From positions 398,230-462,229 of the forward strand of contig CM053253.1 of NCBI GenBank assembly GCA_028583405.1: a DNA stretch of 64,000 nucleotides, read 5' to 3'. The translations under genes were made by a program, and so were the position numbers. The notes below the pieces were generated by a model that saw only the letters and a program-made list of their open reading frames with translations, was not told the DNA's origin and searched no databases. Source of the DNA: Pogonophryne albipinna (taxonomy: Eukaryota; Chordata; Actinopteri; Perciformes; Artedidraconidae). Every line of letters starts with the position of its first letter. The first letter of the stretch is position 1. Of this stretch, positions 1 to 12,462 are shown in pieces.

Positions 1-418
1 ATGTTAGGGAAACTTCCATCCTACATCTGCTCCCTGATCTCACGGAAAATTGTAAGTGGCTACTGCCTGAGATCGAATGCTGTGGTTTTATTAAATGTGC
101 CAACTGCTAGGACTGTCTTAGGGAAGACAGCTGTTAGATGCGCAGCTCCTCTGTCTTGGAATAGTCTGCAAATTAAATGGAAACTGAACAATCTGGTGCC
201 ACTAAATGTTTTTAAAGCTCGGTTGGATGCTACTCAATCGGAAGCTGTTGGTACCTGTTTATGTGGATAATTATGTAAATGATGCTGTATGATGTCCTTT
301 TGTTGTTCTATTATGTTTTTATGTTTCATGTGGAACTACTTGAGCAGCTCTCCCTTGAAAAAGAGCTCAATGATCTCAATGGGATTTATCTGTATAAATA
401 AAGGTTTGAAATGAAATG
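1..418 (+). mobile_element. 3' end of a Rex1/CR1-like LINE (truncated)
   Basis: An 89-codon open frame (1-270) enters from outside the window. It has the usual end of a CR1-superfamily reverse transcriptase ORF: an LPSYI motif, then AAPLSWNSLQ and a final NVFKARL stretch. The untranslated tail contains 'CTCCCTTGAAAAAGAG' and 'TCTCAATGGGA', which I recognise from fish Rex1-type 3' ends. It is followed by AATAAA and a short (GAAAT)n tail ending near 418. The tail on the plus strand shows sense orientation. The catalytic domain lies upstream of the window. The zinc-finger duplication begins where the tail stops. Confidence 0.75.
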
Positions 419-466
419 AAAACACAAACAGTTGATAAGTAGTATTTTGTTAACTCAAGGTTTATA

Positions 467-1820
467 TTAAAGGGGACCTATCATGCAAAATGCACTTTCG
501 TACGTCTTTTATACATGAACATGTGTCCCCGGTGTTCCAGGGAACTCACCAAGTGTCAGAAAACACAACCCTCTCTATTTTCCTCCATACCCAAATCTCT
601 AAAAAAGGGGCTGCAACGGATCTGATACAGACTGATACAGATTTGAACACTTTACTGACGTCAGTAAAGTGGCACTACGGCTATTGGTTAATTCTCCACC
701 TATCAGGGGAATGAGAGGTTGGGCCACGGCCGGCCATTGCCGCTCGAAAGCGCTGGAGACGCTGTAGTACATATGCCAGTCCTGTAAGTGGCGCTGTAGT
801 CTGCCACAAAAGCAGCGAAGAAGACTTCCCTTGCATGGTTGCCATGGTTGCCCTTCTGTTCATTCTCCGATGTGGCTCTTTTTCTCCCTCCCCGAGGCAA
901 GCGTTTGCGCCTCCTGCTTTAAAACAAATGAATAATGACTCTATATAATCATATGTAAGGGATAATGTGCAGCGACGCGGTCATTATGGGGAAAAGAACA
1001 CCGACAGACTGATCAGGAGCCCAACGCGAAGCGGAGGGATCGAGATCGGCATGAAGGCACATTATGCAATGTGCACATTATCCCGCTTATTACACGGCCA
1101 CATTCTCAACAAAGTAACGATATGACTCCCAATATTAATTTAAATGCTTTTATGGATTTAGAAAATGATTTTATTGATTTAAAAAATAGTTGTATGTATT
1201 GATTTCAATTGACATGCATCCGCTAAGAGAAATAGTCCGTTGTTACTGTTTGAACTAACGTAGCAACGACAGGAACTGCTTCGATAGCGTTTTTGAGGAG
1301 CTTTTTGATTACAGATTTGAAAACATCGTTGATTGCTTTAAAAGTAGCATAATTCATTATGTCAAACCTTGGAAAGTATCTAGATATCCCTGCCCTGATG
1401 CCAAAGGAACTGCACACTGAATATGTGTCGCCGTTTGATGTCTATTTCTGGACCGCTGCGTAAAAAGGAGGGTTTCTGCCCCATTACTTCTCTTCTTACT
1501 TCTATAAGAATAAAACACGGAGGACGGAGATCTCTTTTTCTCCCCCTCTTCACCCTGCTGCTGCCCAGCAGCTGATCTCAGAGCACGCTCCCCTCTCCTG
1601 CAGGGGGGCGTGGTCAGCTGCAGGGGGGCGCTGTCAGTTGCAGCTCACAGAATCAGCCCCCTGTAAAAACAGCGCTGGAAAGAGCAAATACAGGGAAATG
1701 AGGCGTGGCTAAAATGCAGGATCTTTTTGGTATTTTGAAAAAAATACTATATTTATATACTTTATATTGGTATGGCCCTACAATATATTGTTCAAATATA
1801 GCATGATAGGTCCACTTTAA
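467..1820. mobile_element. TTAA-flanked non-autonomous DNA transposon (piggyBac- or Kolobok-like)
   Basis: The element is bounded by TTAA and has terminal inverted repeats: TTAAAGGGGACCTATCATGC at 467-486 and its reverse complement, with one mismatch, at 1801-1820. TTAA target duplication is known for the piggyBac and Kolobok superfamilies; I cannot tell which applies. About 1.35 kb, with no convincing transposase. A minus-strand 64-codon frame (1223-1417) is also present in the other copy but matches nothing I know. The 3' end lies 78 bp before the zinc-finger splice acceptor, so it sits in the intron. Confidence 0.75.
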
Positions 1821-1898
1821 GTGAGTTTTTATTGTGTTAACTTCTGTATTTATGCTTTTTAGATTGACTTTCTCTCTTTCTCTGTCCGTCTGTTCTAG

Positions 1899-2597
<699 letters not shown>

Positions 2598-2675
2598 TGG
2601 TTTTAAGAGTGTAGGAGCCGCAATTAAGCATATTTTGTTTTTTTCACAGTTTACAATAAACAATTCCCATCTATA

Positions 2676-3807
2676 GAGTGGCGAAGTCACCCCCATCTAC
2701 TTCCGCTCCATGGGACCTTATTTCGGAAAAATAATGTATTGAAGTCAATGGAGAGAGAAAACGTATCTTTCGATCCCGTTTGAATAGTGCCATGAATTAC
2801 ACATATGATGTTTGTCAATCTTAAAAAATAATTTCCATGTAAAAAAAGTCACAATTTGTCGTAAAACTGTTGAAATATAAGACTGAAAAATACGCAACTA
2901 CAAAGACTACTAATCCCAGAGTCGCGTAAGTGATGTCACAATTGTTTTCCTCCACTAAGAGATAGCTAAGATCAGCGCCATATAGATAGAATCTATCTAT
3001 ATGGCACTGGCTAAGATAAGATAACTTTAACAAGATGCCTGTGTGCTTAGTACCAGGTTGTTATCATACCAGCAATGGGTCTTGCTCGTTCTTTCGCTTC
3101 CCGTCTGATGAAAGGACCAGGAGTGGCTGGATCAAGTTAGCTACCTAGCTAGTAGCTAGCATGTTAGTTAGCATTACAGCCTTGTCATTTTTATTAGCCT
3201 TAACATGAAGTAACATCAAGTAACCCAACATGTTAAACAGTAAGAGTAGTAGTCATATTTCATGAACCCTTTGAAGAGTACTGTCACCGGTGTGATCATT
3301 CTATAATACACAATTTAAGCCCGGGGGAGAAATGCTAACGCTAGCATCGGCGTTCGCCGATCTTTTCTTCTTCATGCTATCTGCAGAAATGGTTGACATT
3401 AAACATTAAATAGACCAGGCCGTTCAGAGAGAATCAAAGGAAGGCAGGCAGCTTTGCATGACATTCTTCTGGACGTGTTTCATTGTGGTGATGGTGAGGG
3501 TAGTCAATCCTTTTGTTGACAAGACAGTAGTGACGGCCATCTTGGTGACGTGTGTTGTTCTGCGAGACCAGAGATGTAGTTCATTGAGCGTTTCACACAA
3601 ACAAATGTGTTCACAGTTTTACGACACATTATTTTTTTTTGACTTGCAAAATTATCTTTTAAATTGACAAACATCATATGTGTAATTCGTGGCACAATTC
3701 AAACGGGATCGAAAGATTATCTTTGTCTCTCCATTGACTTCAATACATAATTTTTTCTAAATAAGGTCCCATGGAGCTCCACCGGAAGGGGAGGGACTTC
3801 GCCGCTC
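2676..3807. mobile_element. TA-flanked non-autonomous DNA element with long inverted ends
   Basis: The outer ends read GAGTGGCGAAGTC (2676) and, inverted, GACTTCGCCGCTC (ending 3807). Each end is flanked by TA. Similarity between the arms continues inward for roughly 170 bp, including a shared stretch with 'TATTGAAGTCAATGGAGAGA' and its inverse. TA duplication fits the Tc1/mariner superfamily. No transposase is seen. It lies just 3' of the zinc-finger stop codon and recurs at 40657-41801 in the duplicated copy, so it was present before the duplication. The inner part contains a small palindrome around 'TAGATAGAATCTATCTA'. Confidence 0.7.
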
Positions 3808-3809
3808 TA

Positions 3810-4630
3810 TTGGCCTTGTGTTGGGTAATCCTTTTTTCCATTACAGATCCCATCCCAACAGCGCCATCTGTTGACATAACATCAGAATTGACATGCATAA
3901 TGTTCACTGTTCCTTTAAGTTTCGTTTTCTGGCTGTCCGTCTGCAGACAGCTGTTTCAAACAGCTGACATTATTGCAGCATTAAATCCAAGCCATTGTCC
4001 GATGCAGCTTATGATTCCAATATACAATCCAGTTTGAATGCTGCTCATACCCGGCCGCTTTCCCAGCCTTGGCTCTCGGCCTCTCCTTTCGCCATCTTGA
4101 TGAGCGCAGGTGGTGACAATCTCCAGCTGATTGTGGCGTGTTGTCCAGCTGATCCGGGATGACTGTGTTGGTTGTGAAGTAATCCAATTGTTTGTCCCGT
4201 GAAAACGATCCTTAATCCAATGCGATATGTTTCTTATTGTCCAGTTTCACTCATCGAGTACGATTCTACTTAATGTAATGGCAGTTTAAATGTTCCAGTG
4301 TCCTATATCTTTTTGCCATTACTTCACAGGAGGGTTTAGAGTGATCCTGACGCAGACACAAACATATGAAGTTCCGGTCTTTATCTGCAGTTTTAGAATG
4401 ATGTTTTATTGCTTTACATACCAAGGTTTAAGTACACAGTGTCAATAGTTGTAGTATGAGCATCTGCTGGGGCTGGGCTGGCCGTCTGGTAGAATCGGTA
4501 TGCTCTTCCTCCTGTGTCCTCTTCCTCTCCTGTCACCTATGACCCCTTTTATACACCCCGCCACCAAGTGTTCAAAAATAATATTGCACTATTCATATAA
4601 GGTAAACTGAGACACCAACAACACCCATAA
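3810..4630. other. Unclassified stretch, part of the duplicated module
   Basis: No coding potential is supported here. The sequence is conserved with 41804-42600 in the second copy. It lies between the TA element and the relic finger and is probably old 3' sequence of the zinc-finger gene. Confidence 0.5.
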
Positions 4631-4636
4631 AATGGC

Positions 4637-4703
4637 TCCTACAAAGAGTGTGGGAAAACCTTTTCTTAAAGTATTAACCTTAAAGTCCATGAGCGAGTTT
4701 CAC
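4637..4703 (+). pseudogene. Relic C2H2 finger and old 3' UTR
   Basis: The frame from 4637 reads SYKECGKTFS, then a TAA stop, then SINLKVHERVS. That is the outline of one zinc finger with the first cysteine lost and a stop at the helix start. AATAAA follows at 4794-4799. The same relic occurs at about 42610 in copy 2. The likely explanation is that the ancestral gene continued to a finger here, and that the present coding end and the TA element now separate it from the live array. Confidence 0.5.
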
Positions 4704-4994
4704 TGTTCATTAATCTGCTTCATGTATCTGGAACATATTTACGATGTTTTCAGTTTGATTCTATTCTCTTGTTGAAATGATCAGACTACCAAAAATAAAA
4801 TGGCCTTGGAAACAGACTCGTAACCCTACATATTTGTTGTGTTTTGCAGCATATTATAAACTTGTCATTCCCTTATCTTCAAATACCCCAGGTTGTGTAG
4901 TGATGTATTTGAGGTGTACTGTCCACATCGCAGACCTGAAGTCGTGCAGTCAATGTATGCAAAGTGTACAGGACCTTGGTCTCTGAGACTCAAA

Positions 4995-6968
4995 AAAGCC
5001 TTTCTCGCCTACCTGTCCACTTTGCATACCTGAGATCCTGCAGTCATTTCTCAAAGATGGTGTGGCATATAGGGAGGTGCAATCTCCTGATGGTATAGAC
5101 TGTATTATAGTGGACATCTGCAACCCTAGAAAACAAGATAACATTAGGATAATCAATTTATACAACCCATGTCCAAATCTAACCACTGATATATTTAAAG
5201 AAATAGCAGGCAATAAACATAGGAAGGAAGTTTGGTGTGGTGATTTCAATGCACACAACAGTCTATGGGGCAGCAACCATACAGACAGTAACGGAAATAT
5301 AGTGGAAGAAATGCTGGAGGAAAGAACACTAGTATGCCTTAATGATGGACATGGCACAAGAGTAGATGTTCACAGGGGGAAAGTCTCATGCCTGGATCTG
5401 ACATTAGTATCAAACTGTTTGGTTCATGCGAATGGTTTGTTTTGAATAACTCCACTGTAGGAAGTGACCATTATCCAGTGCTTACTAAAATGAATAATAA
5501 TGTATATATGCAGGAAGGAGGTGTAATAACCAGTTGGTGCTTTGCTAAAGCTGATTGGGGGAAATATAGGATATGGTGTGAGGAGTCGGTACACCTGCTA
5601 ACATCAGAGGGAAGCATAGAGGTCATTACAAGCCACATAACGCAACATATACTAAATGCAGCAGAGAACAGTATACCCAAAACAACAATCAAGGGTAGGA
5701 AGAAAGTGGTGCCATGGTGGAATGAGGAATGCAGCAGGGCTACTAAAGAGCGAAACGATGCATTTAGAGAATTAAAGAAACATGACACAAAATAATGTTA
5801 TAGAGTATCAAAGGAAAAGGGCAGCTGCTCGAAGGACAATAAAATACACACAAAAGAGAACATGGAGAGAATTGTGTTCTACCATTGGCCGAGGAGTAAC
5901 ATTAGGTGATGTCTGGTCCATGTTTAAGCAGATGAGTGGGAAAAGGAATCCATTAAAATGCCAGCTTTGGTTGATGGGGAGAGGCTGGCAGTGACAGATA
6001 AAGAGAAGGCAGGTATGTTAGGAAGGACACTTGCAGCAGTACATAGTGGGGAGCATCTCAGTGATATCCATAGGCAGCAAAAACAGCAGTTACTAGCAGA
6101 GAATGAAAACGTGAAGGAGAAGAGACAGGATAATAGGTCAGCTCTGGATGTGGAATTAGTAAGAGTGAGTAATGACGTGGGAAAAACATTGAAAATGAAA
6201 GAGATAATGGCAATAATGTACTTTGACATTGAAAAGGCGTATGACTGTGTGTGGAGGGAGGGGTTACTGATCACATTGAGTAGAATGGGTATTGGAGGGA
6301 GAATGTTCAATTGGGTTAGGGCCTTTTGAATAGACAGGACATTTAGAGGAAAGGTTGGAGCAGATATTTCCAATTATTTAGAAATAGAAAATGGTATTCC
6401 CCAAGGGAGTGCAGTCAGTCCAATATTATTTAACATCATGATTAATGACATATTGACATGCTTAGACACATGCATCCAATGGGCTCTACACACAGATGAT
6501 GGGGCTATTTGGATGAGGGGAAGACATGCCCCATATGTAATAGAGAAGCTAGAGCGATTAAAAAAGTGGAGAGGTGGTCATATAACTGGGGATTCAAAAT
6601 GTCAGAAAGCAAGTCATGCTACATGGTATTTACAAACAAACACAAGATTGATGGCCAACAGCTAACACTATATGATCGTCCAATGACAAAGGTGAATGAG
6701 TTCAAATAGCTAGGACTGTGGTTTGATAGCAAATACACATGGAAAATGCATATTAATCAAGTGGAAACAAAATGCTAAAAAGTATTAAATGTATTGCGAG
6801 CTGTAGCTGGATGCAACTGGGGCGCAGACAAACAAGCATTAATAGACATTTACAGATCAATGATGAGGTCCACAACAGACTATGGTTGTATAGCGTATGG
6901 AGCAGCAGCAAAAACATCACTTACAAATGGATAGACTACAATATAAAGCCTTGAGGTGTGTATTGGAG
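4995..6968 (+). mobile_element. I-clade (Nimb-like) LINE, endonuclease and RT, decayed
   Basis: Several frames on the plus strand add up to one non-LTR retrotransposon ORF2. The AP-type endonuclease is seen as NLYNPCPN, WCGDFNAHNSLWGS (about 5230-5270) and GSDHYPV (about 5460). A linker follows with VPWWNEECSRA (about 5710). The reverse transcriptase shows YFDIEKAYDCVW (about 6221), GIPQGSAVSPILFN (about 6393) and a damaged catalytic motif HTDDGA (about 6490; YADD expected). There are stops and shifts at about 5443, 5793, 6328 and 6706, so the element is dead. It ends abruptly at an hAT remnant near 6968. The RNase H part typical of this clade is missing here but is found in a related fragment at 24522-25480. 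Assignment to I/Nimb rests on motif style, not on a search. Confidence 0.75.
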
Positions 6969-7235
6969 CGATAAGTCAACTATTTGCTTATCGCGACAGG
7001 CCAATGCACACAATGAAACAGTGGAAACAAACATGTGTTTGACTTTCATTAGTGAATGAAACTGTGTGCCCTTTATAGTCTGTGTCCAATATTGTGTATT
7101 TGTATATATTGTATATCCTATATATATGCTAAGGTCCCGCTACTGACACGATAGCAGTCATTTAGTGCATATGTGTAATTAAATATCAAAATCTCACTCC
7201 AGCCAGGTACCCACATTTGGCAACCCTGGTTAGCT
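6966..7235. mobile_element. Remnant (right end) of an hAT-like element
   Basis: This stretch matches the last 260 bp of the complete hAT-like element at 61559-63136, through 'CATGTGTTTGACTTTCATT' and 'GCTAAGGTCCCGCT' to the terminal 'TTGGCAACCCTG'. The left end is absent, so the copy is truncated against the LINE. Confidence 0.7.
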
Positions 7236-8020
7236 TCAGAGCTAGCAGTCTGTATTTGTAAACAAAGACAGGACGAGCTGGAAATGAAACAAACAATACT
7301 TAGAAACTGGTTAAATGTTTCTGATGGAAGGAAACGACCTCTTCTCTCTTTGAATGTGGTTTATACCTTTCAGATAACAGCAACAGTTAAAGCCTTACAA
7401 TGAACCGTTTGGCTTAGCTACATATCAGAGATACATATCGTTCTTGTAATACTCTTTGTTTGTCTGGATTATATCTCACATTTGCATTAACAGTAATATA
7501 TGTATAAATGCTACTAAATGAATGCAACATATATGATACTCTACATAGAAACTACTCCGTGTATGTCACAGTTTACACTTCACCCTTTCTAAACACTGAA
7601 TGAAATAGGTTTTTGATGCTTATACATTCAAATAAACGACCTGTTTAAACTTTTAATGAGGTTTATACATTTCAGATAACGGTCAACAGTTAACGGTACA
7701 AAAATAAACTGATTTTCATGTTTGGAAAGTAAATAAAGTTAATTTACTCAAATACAGATTGCAGGTAGTTTTATTAGCTGAAGTATTTTCATTTGATGTC
7801 ACTTTATACTACTCCTTCATTACATACCAGATATAAAGATGTACTTTTAATAAGATGAGAGAAGAGTTACACATCATGTGAAACTAAAACTGGTATATCT
7901 ACATATATATAATCAATGAGTAAATGTGTCTTTCAGACGCCCCTTGATTACATGATGGTTATTAAGTCATCTCAATATATTTCTGTTTTCTTTTACCAAA
8001 CACAAATTGCCTTCTTGTTA
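7236..8020. other. AT-rich unclassified stretch
   Basis: No open frame or terminal repeat is supported. A short direct repeat is visible: 'GGTTTATAC' followed by 'TTTCAGATAAC' at about 7359 and again at about 7660. It is probably old transposon sequence. Confidence 0.4.
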
Positions 8021-8021
8021 C

Positions 8022-10972
8022 ATTACATTGCATTTTGCTGACGCTTTTATCCAAAGCGACTTACAATAAGTACAATCGACCAGGAAGACACAACCTTGAA
8101 GAAAACAGAATCATAAAGTACATCAGGTTTCATAGAGCCAAACATTTCAAGTGCTACTCAACTGGCTATAGATAAGCCAGTCCTTTGTTAGTATATAAGT
8201 GCTTTGTTAGTAATTCTATCGCTCGAAGTGGAGTCGAAAGAGATGAGTTTTCAGTCTGGAAGGTGTGTAAACTTTCTGCTGTCCTGATTTCAATGGGGAG
8301 CTCATTCCACCATTTTGGAGCCAGGATAGCAAACCCACGTGTTTTTGCTGATGGGAACCTCGGTCCCCCTCGCAGTGCGGGTGCAGCGAGCTGTTTGGCT
8401 GATGCAGAGCGGAGTGCACGTGCTGGGGTGTACGATTTAACCATGTCCTGGATGTAGGAAGGGCCAGATCCATTCGCAGCATGGTACGCAGGTACCATTG
8501 TCTTGAAGTGGATTCTAGCAGTTACCGGAAGCCAGTGAAGGGAGCGGAGGAGCGGCGTGGTGTGGGAGAATTTAGGAAGGTTGAAGACCAGACGAGCAGC
8601 TGCATTCTGGCTGAGCTGCAGAGGTTGGATGGCACATGCAGGTAGACCAGCCAGGAGGGAGTTGCAGTAGTCTAGGCGTGAGATGACGAGAGCCTGGACC
8701 AGAACCTGCGTTGCTTTCTGGGTCAGCTGGGGACGTATCCTCCTGATGTTGTAAAGCGTGTATCTGCAGCAGCGGGTTGTAGCAGTGATGTTTGCAGTGA
8801 AGGACAGGTTGTTATCTAGGATCACACCCAGATTCCTTGCAGTCTGAGTCGGGGAAACAACAGAGGGGCCGATGTTGAATGTTAGGTCAAGAGTGGGACA
8901 ATCTTTTCCCGGAAGGAAAAGCAGTTCAGTCTTGTCAAGGTTGAGCTTGAGGTGATGAGCAGACATCCACTGAGAGATGTCCGCTAGACAAGCAGAGATG
9001 CGTGCGACGACCTGGGTCTCTGAGCGGGGAAAGGACAGAATTAATTGGGTGTCGTCAGCATAGCAGTGGTATGAAAAACGATGCGGGCTAATGACAGATC
9101 TGAGCGAGTTTGTGTACAGGGAGAAGAGGAGGGGACCGAGAACAGAGCCCTGAGGGACCCCTGTAGTTAATTGACAAGGGTCGGACTCGGACCCTCTCCA
9201 AGTTACCCTGTAGGTGCGGTCTTTGAGGTATGAGGTGAGGAGGGAAAGTGCAGAGCCTGAAACTCCAAGTTCTTGGAGAGTGCGAAGGAGGATCTGATGG
9301 TTCACCGTGTCGAATGCAACAGACAGGTCCAACAGGATGATGACAGAGGAGAGGGAGGCTGCTTTAGCCGTGTGCAGTTCCTCAGTGACAGCAATGAGAG
9401 CAGTTTCTGTGGATTGACCTGCCTTGAAACCAGACTGGTGCGGATCCAGAAGGTTGTTCTGATGGAGATAACAGGAGAGTTGTTTAAAGACAGCGCGTTC
9501 AAGTGTTTTAGACAGGAACGGGAGGAGAGAGACAGGCCTGTAGTTTATAACATCAGACGGGTTGAGAGTGGGTTTCTTTAGGAGAGGGTTTACTCTTGCC
9601 TCCTTGAGACTGTTTGGAAAGTGACCAGAAGTTAGAGAAGTGTTGATGAAATGGGTGAGAAACGGTAGAATATCAGGAGCGATAGTCTGAAGGAGGTTTG
9701 AAGGGATAGGGTCCAGAGGACAGGTGGTAGGGCGGGCAGAGGTGCTACTGGGTGGGTAGAAAGGAGCGTCTGGTGACCCAGCGGTGAGTAAAGGTGAGTC
9801 AGAAAAAGAAGAGCGAATATCATCAACCTTTTTTTCAAAGTGGTTAACAATGTCGCTTGACAGAAGGGGGGAAGGGGCTTTGGGAGGGTCCAGGAGGGAG
9901 GAGAAGATGGAAAAAAAATTGGGATTGGAATAGGAAAATTGGATCTTATCTTGAAAGAAAGTGCTTTTTGCCTGAGAGATCGAAGCAGAGAAAGAGGAGA
10001 GGAGAGCCTGATAGGTTAGGAGGTCGTCATGGTGTTTGGATTTCCACCGTTTCCGCTCTGCTGCCCGAAGGATGGTTCTATTAGCACGCAGTGCGTCATT
10101 TAGCCAGGGAGTAGGAGGGGACTGACGAGCCTGCCGAGATGTGAGAGGACAGAGAGAGTCCAGAGAGGATGAGAGAGTAGAGAGGAGAGTTTCTGCAGCA
10201 GAGTTTGGAGGCAGGAGTTGGAACGAGTCAGAGGAAGGGAGGACTGAGAGAACCGATGAGGCAAAGGTAGAGGGGGAGAGGGAACGAAGGTTTACGGCGG
10301 ACAGGTGCAGGATGAGAAGAGATTAGTTTGTTATGTTTGGCAAGGGGTAGAGAGAATGAAATGAAGAAGTGATCGGATGTGTGGAGCGGGTTTACAGAGA
10401 GGTTAGAAGTAGAGCAGTTCCTTGAGAATATGAGATCAAGGACATTGCCAGCTTTATGAGTTGGTGGGGATGGAGACAGTGAGAAAGCAAAGGCTGTTAA
10501 CAGAGATGTTAGTTTGTCTATCTTCCCTGTCTGGAGGTTGAAGTCTCCGAGAAGTACAGCGGGAGGGCCAGTTTCAGGGATGTGTGAGAGGAGATTATCT
10601 AATTCCTCCAAGAAGTCTCCCAAGGCGCCTGGTGGACGGTAGAGAACAACAAGGGTTAATTGTATAGGATGGGTTACTGTGATGGCATGGAATTCAAAAG
10701 GTGGAAGGAGTGAAGTTAGGTAGCTTGAAGAGGGAAAAGCTCCATTTGGGAGAGAGCAGGAGACCAGTGCCACCTCCTCTGCCAGTGGGTCTGGGTGTAT
10801 GGGAGAAGGAACATGCTGTGGAGAGAGCTGCTGGGGTGGATGTGTTGGATGGAGTAATCCAGGTCTCAGTGAGAGCAAGGAAATCCAGAGACTGCAGAGA
10901 AGCGTAGCCAGAGATGAAGTCAGCCTTAGGAACAGCTGACTGTCAGTTCCACAGGCCGCCTGAAACTAGATG
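8022..10972 (-). mobile_element. L2-clade LINE, nearly complete ORF2
   Basis: Minus-strand non-LTR retrotransposon. The endonuclease starts near 10970 with the motif SAVPKADF, then FLALTETWI (about 10880), VVLYRPPG (about 10650), LLGDFNL (about 10550) and TSDHF (about 10370). The reverse transcriptase lies between about 9860 and 8166 and appears open along its length: FKAGQSTETAL, DLSVAFDTVNH (about 9325), TGVPQGSVLGPLLFSLY (about 9150), YADDTQL (about 9060) and a thumb ending in KWWNELPIEIR. The YADD catalytic motif is intact. A frame change separates endonuclease and RT, and a TGA sits near the endonuclease start, so it is not fully functional. The 3' end (8024-8075, inverted) contains 'GTAAGTCGCTTTGGATAAAA' and a short ATGTA tail, typical of fish L2. 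The SINE tails at 45281 and 48643 share this end. Confidence 0.85.
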
Positions 10973-10974
10973 TT

Positions 10975-11050
10975 GGATCTCAGAGAGTTATCACGATGCC
11001 GGGGAAAAACGGGGACCAGTTCAAACACGGAGACCTGGTGTTCACACACA
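10975..11050 (+). other. Short PWWP-like N-terminus, very tentative
   Basis: An ATG at 10996 opens [16 protein letters not shown] and then runs straight into the CA repeat. The end of this peptide resembles the start of HDGF/PSIP1-type PWWP domains, where GDLVFAKM is usual. Only about six residues are diagnostic and no further exon was found. It may be coincidence, or the edge of a host exon broken by the microsatellite. Confidence 0.12.
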
Positions 11051-11051
11051 T

Positions 11052-11076
11052 TCTCGCACACACACACACGCACACA

Positions 11077-11114
<38 letters not shown>

Positions 11115-11146
11115 CACACACACACAGAACACTCTCATACACGCAT

Positions 11147-11218
<72 letters not shown>

Positions 11219-11241
11219 CCCTCTCATACACACACACTGTA
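11052..11241. repeat. (CA)n microsatellite
   Basis: Interrupted CA dinucleotide array with a pure core at about 11150-11214 and flanking CACACG, CTCACA and GAACAC variants. The His/Thr and Cys/Val open frames across it are artefacts of the repeat. Confidence 0.97.
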
Positions 11242-11269
11242 ATCCTGACAGCAAAGACATGATGACTTC

Positions 11270-11975
11270 AAAGTTTAATATCCGTCCTCAGAGGAACGAT
11301 CCCTTCGGAGAACATCGGGCCGTACGTAAGCTGAAGTTCAGCAGCGGCGTCCGGATCAAAGGCTGAACTGAAGGCATGGGAGATCCAGAACACCCCCGCC
11401 GTGGGGAGCAAACTCAAAGTAAGAGTCGCTTATTAAAACTGATATTCTGTTCAATCCTCTCTCTTCATTAGACTCCAGTTTACAACCAGCTGCTCTCACC
11501 TTAACGCTAATGCACACGTAACAATCTGGGGAGGGGGAACGTGGATTTTGGGACTGCTTGTCCATTTTTTCGATAAAATATAATGAAAAGTATTTATACA
11601 AACGTAGACAAAGTAGCTTTACAGGCATTTTGTTGTCTATTTAAACTCTATATTTTTGCCCTCTTTCCCTTTTTCTACTTTGACTTACTGCAACTTCTAC
11701 TCAATCGTTTCCTCCTTTGATTATTATTATTCATTATTTGTATTTCTTGTATTTGCTTTGATACTGTGGATAAACAAGGTATCTTATTTTATTATTATTA
11801 ATTCGTCTTACCTTTTGTATCAATCCACTTTAAATGTAATTGATTATTGATTATTGTATTTGATGAAGCCGTGCTCCTTATCGTCCCAATAGCGACTCAT
11901 CTCAGTCTCTTTTGAACTTTATCTGTCAGATTGAATCAGAGCAAGAAAATAACTCCTGCTGTCACCCAGGTGAAT
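11270..11975. other. No gene recognised
   Basis: Non-repetitive sequence with T-rich segments (11640-11850). No exon with splice signals and family similarity was found. Confidence 0.4.
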
Positions 11976-12141
11976 AACACACACACACACACGCACACAC
12001 GCAGACACGCACACATGCACACATACACACATACACACATACACACATACACATATACATATACATGCATGCATACACACACACACACACATACATACAT
12101 ACATACATACACACACACACATACATACATACACACACACA

Positions 12142-12173
<32 letters not shown>

Positions 12174-12268
12174 CACACACACACACACATACATACACAC
12201 ATACGCACACACACCTACACACACATACATACACACGCACACACACCTACACACACCTACACACACAG
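11976..12268. repeat. Compound (CA)n/(CATA)n microsatellite
   Basis: Alternating CA and CATA tracts with scattered CACG and CACCTA variants. The long frames across it are repeat artefacts. It lies about 190 bp upstream of the Ig V exon and is probably intronic. Confidence 0.97.
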
Positions 12269-12462
12269 ATGTGTATTCCTAGCTAACGTGATATTCTGTG
12301 TGTTCTGGTGTGTGGAAAGTATTTACAGGTACAAATGTTATTTCTCCCGGGGATATTCACAAGCAACCAACTCCCATGCACTCTGAATGTGCATTAGCAG
12401 ACCCACTGTTGGTATGACATGAAAGAGCTTCTTCTCCGACTCCCTTTTCCTTTCTGTGTCAG

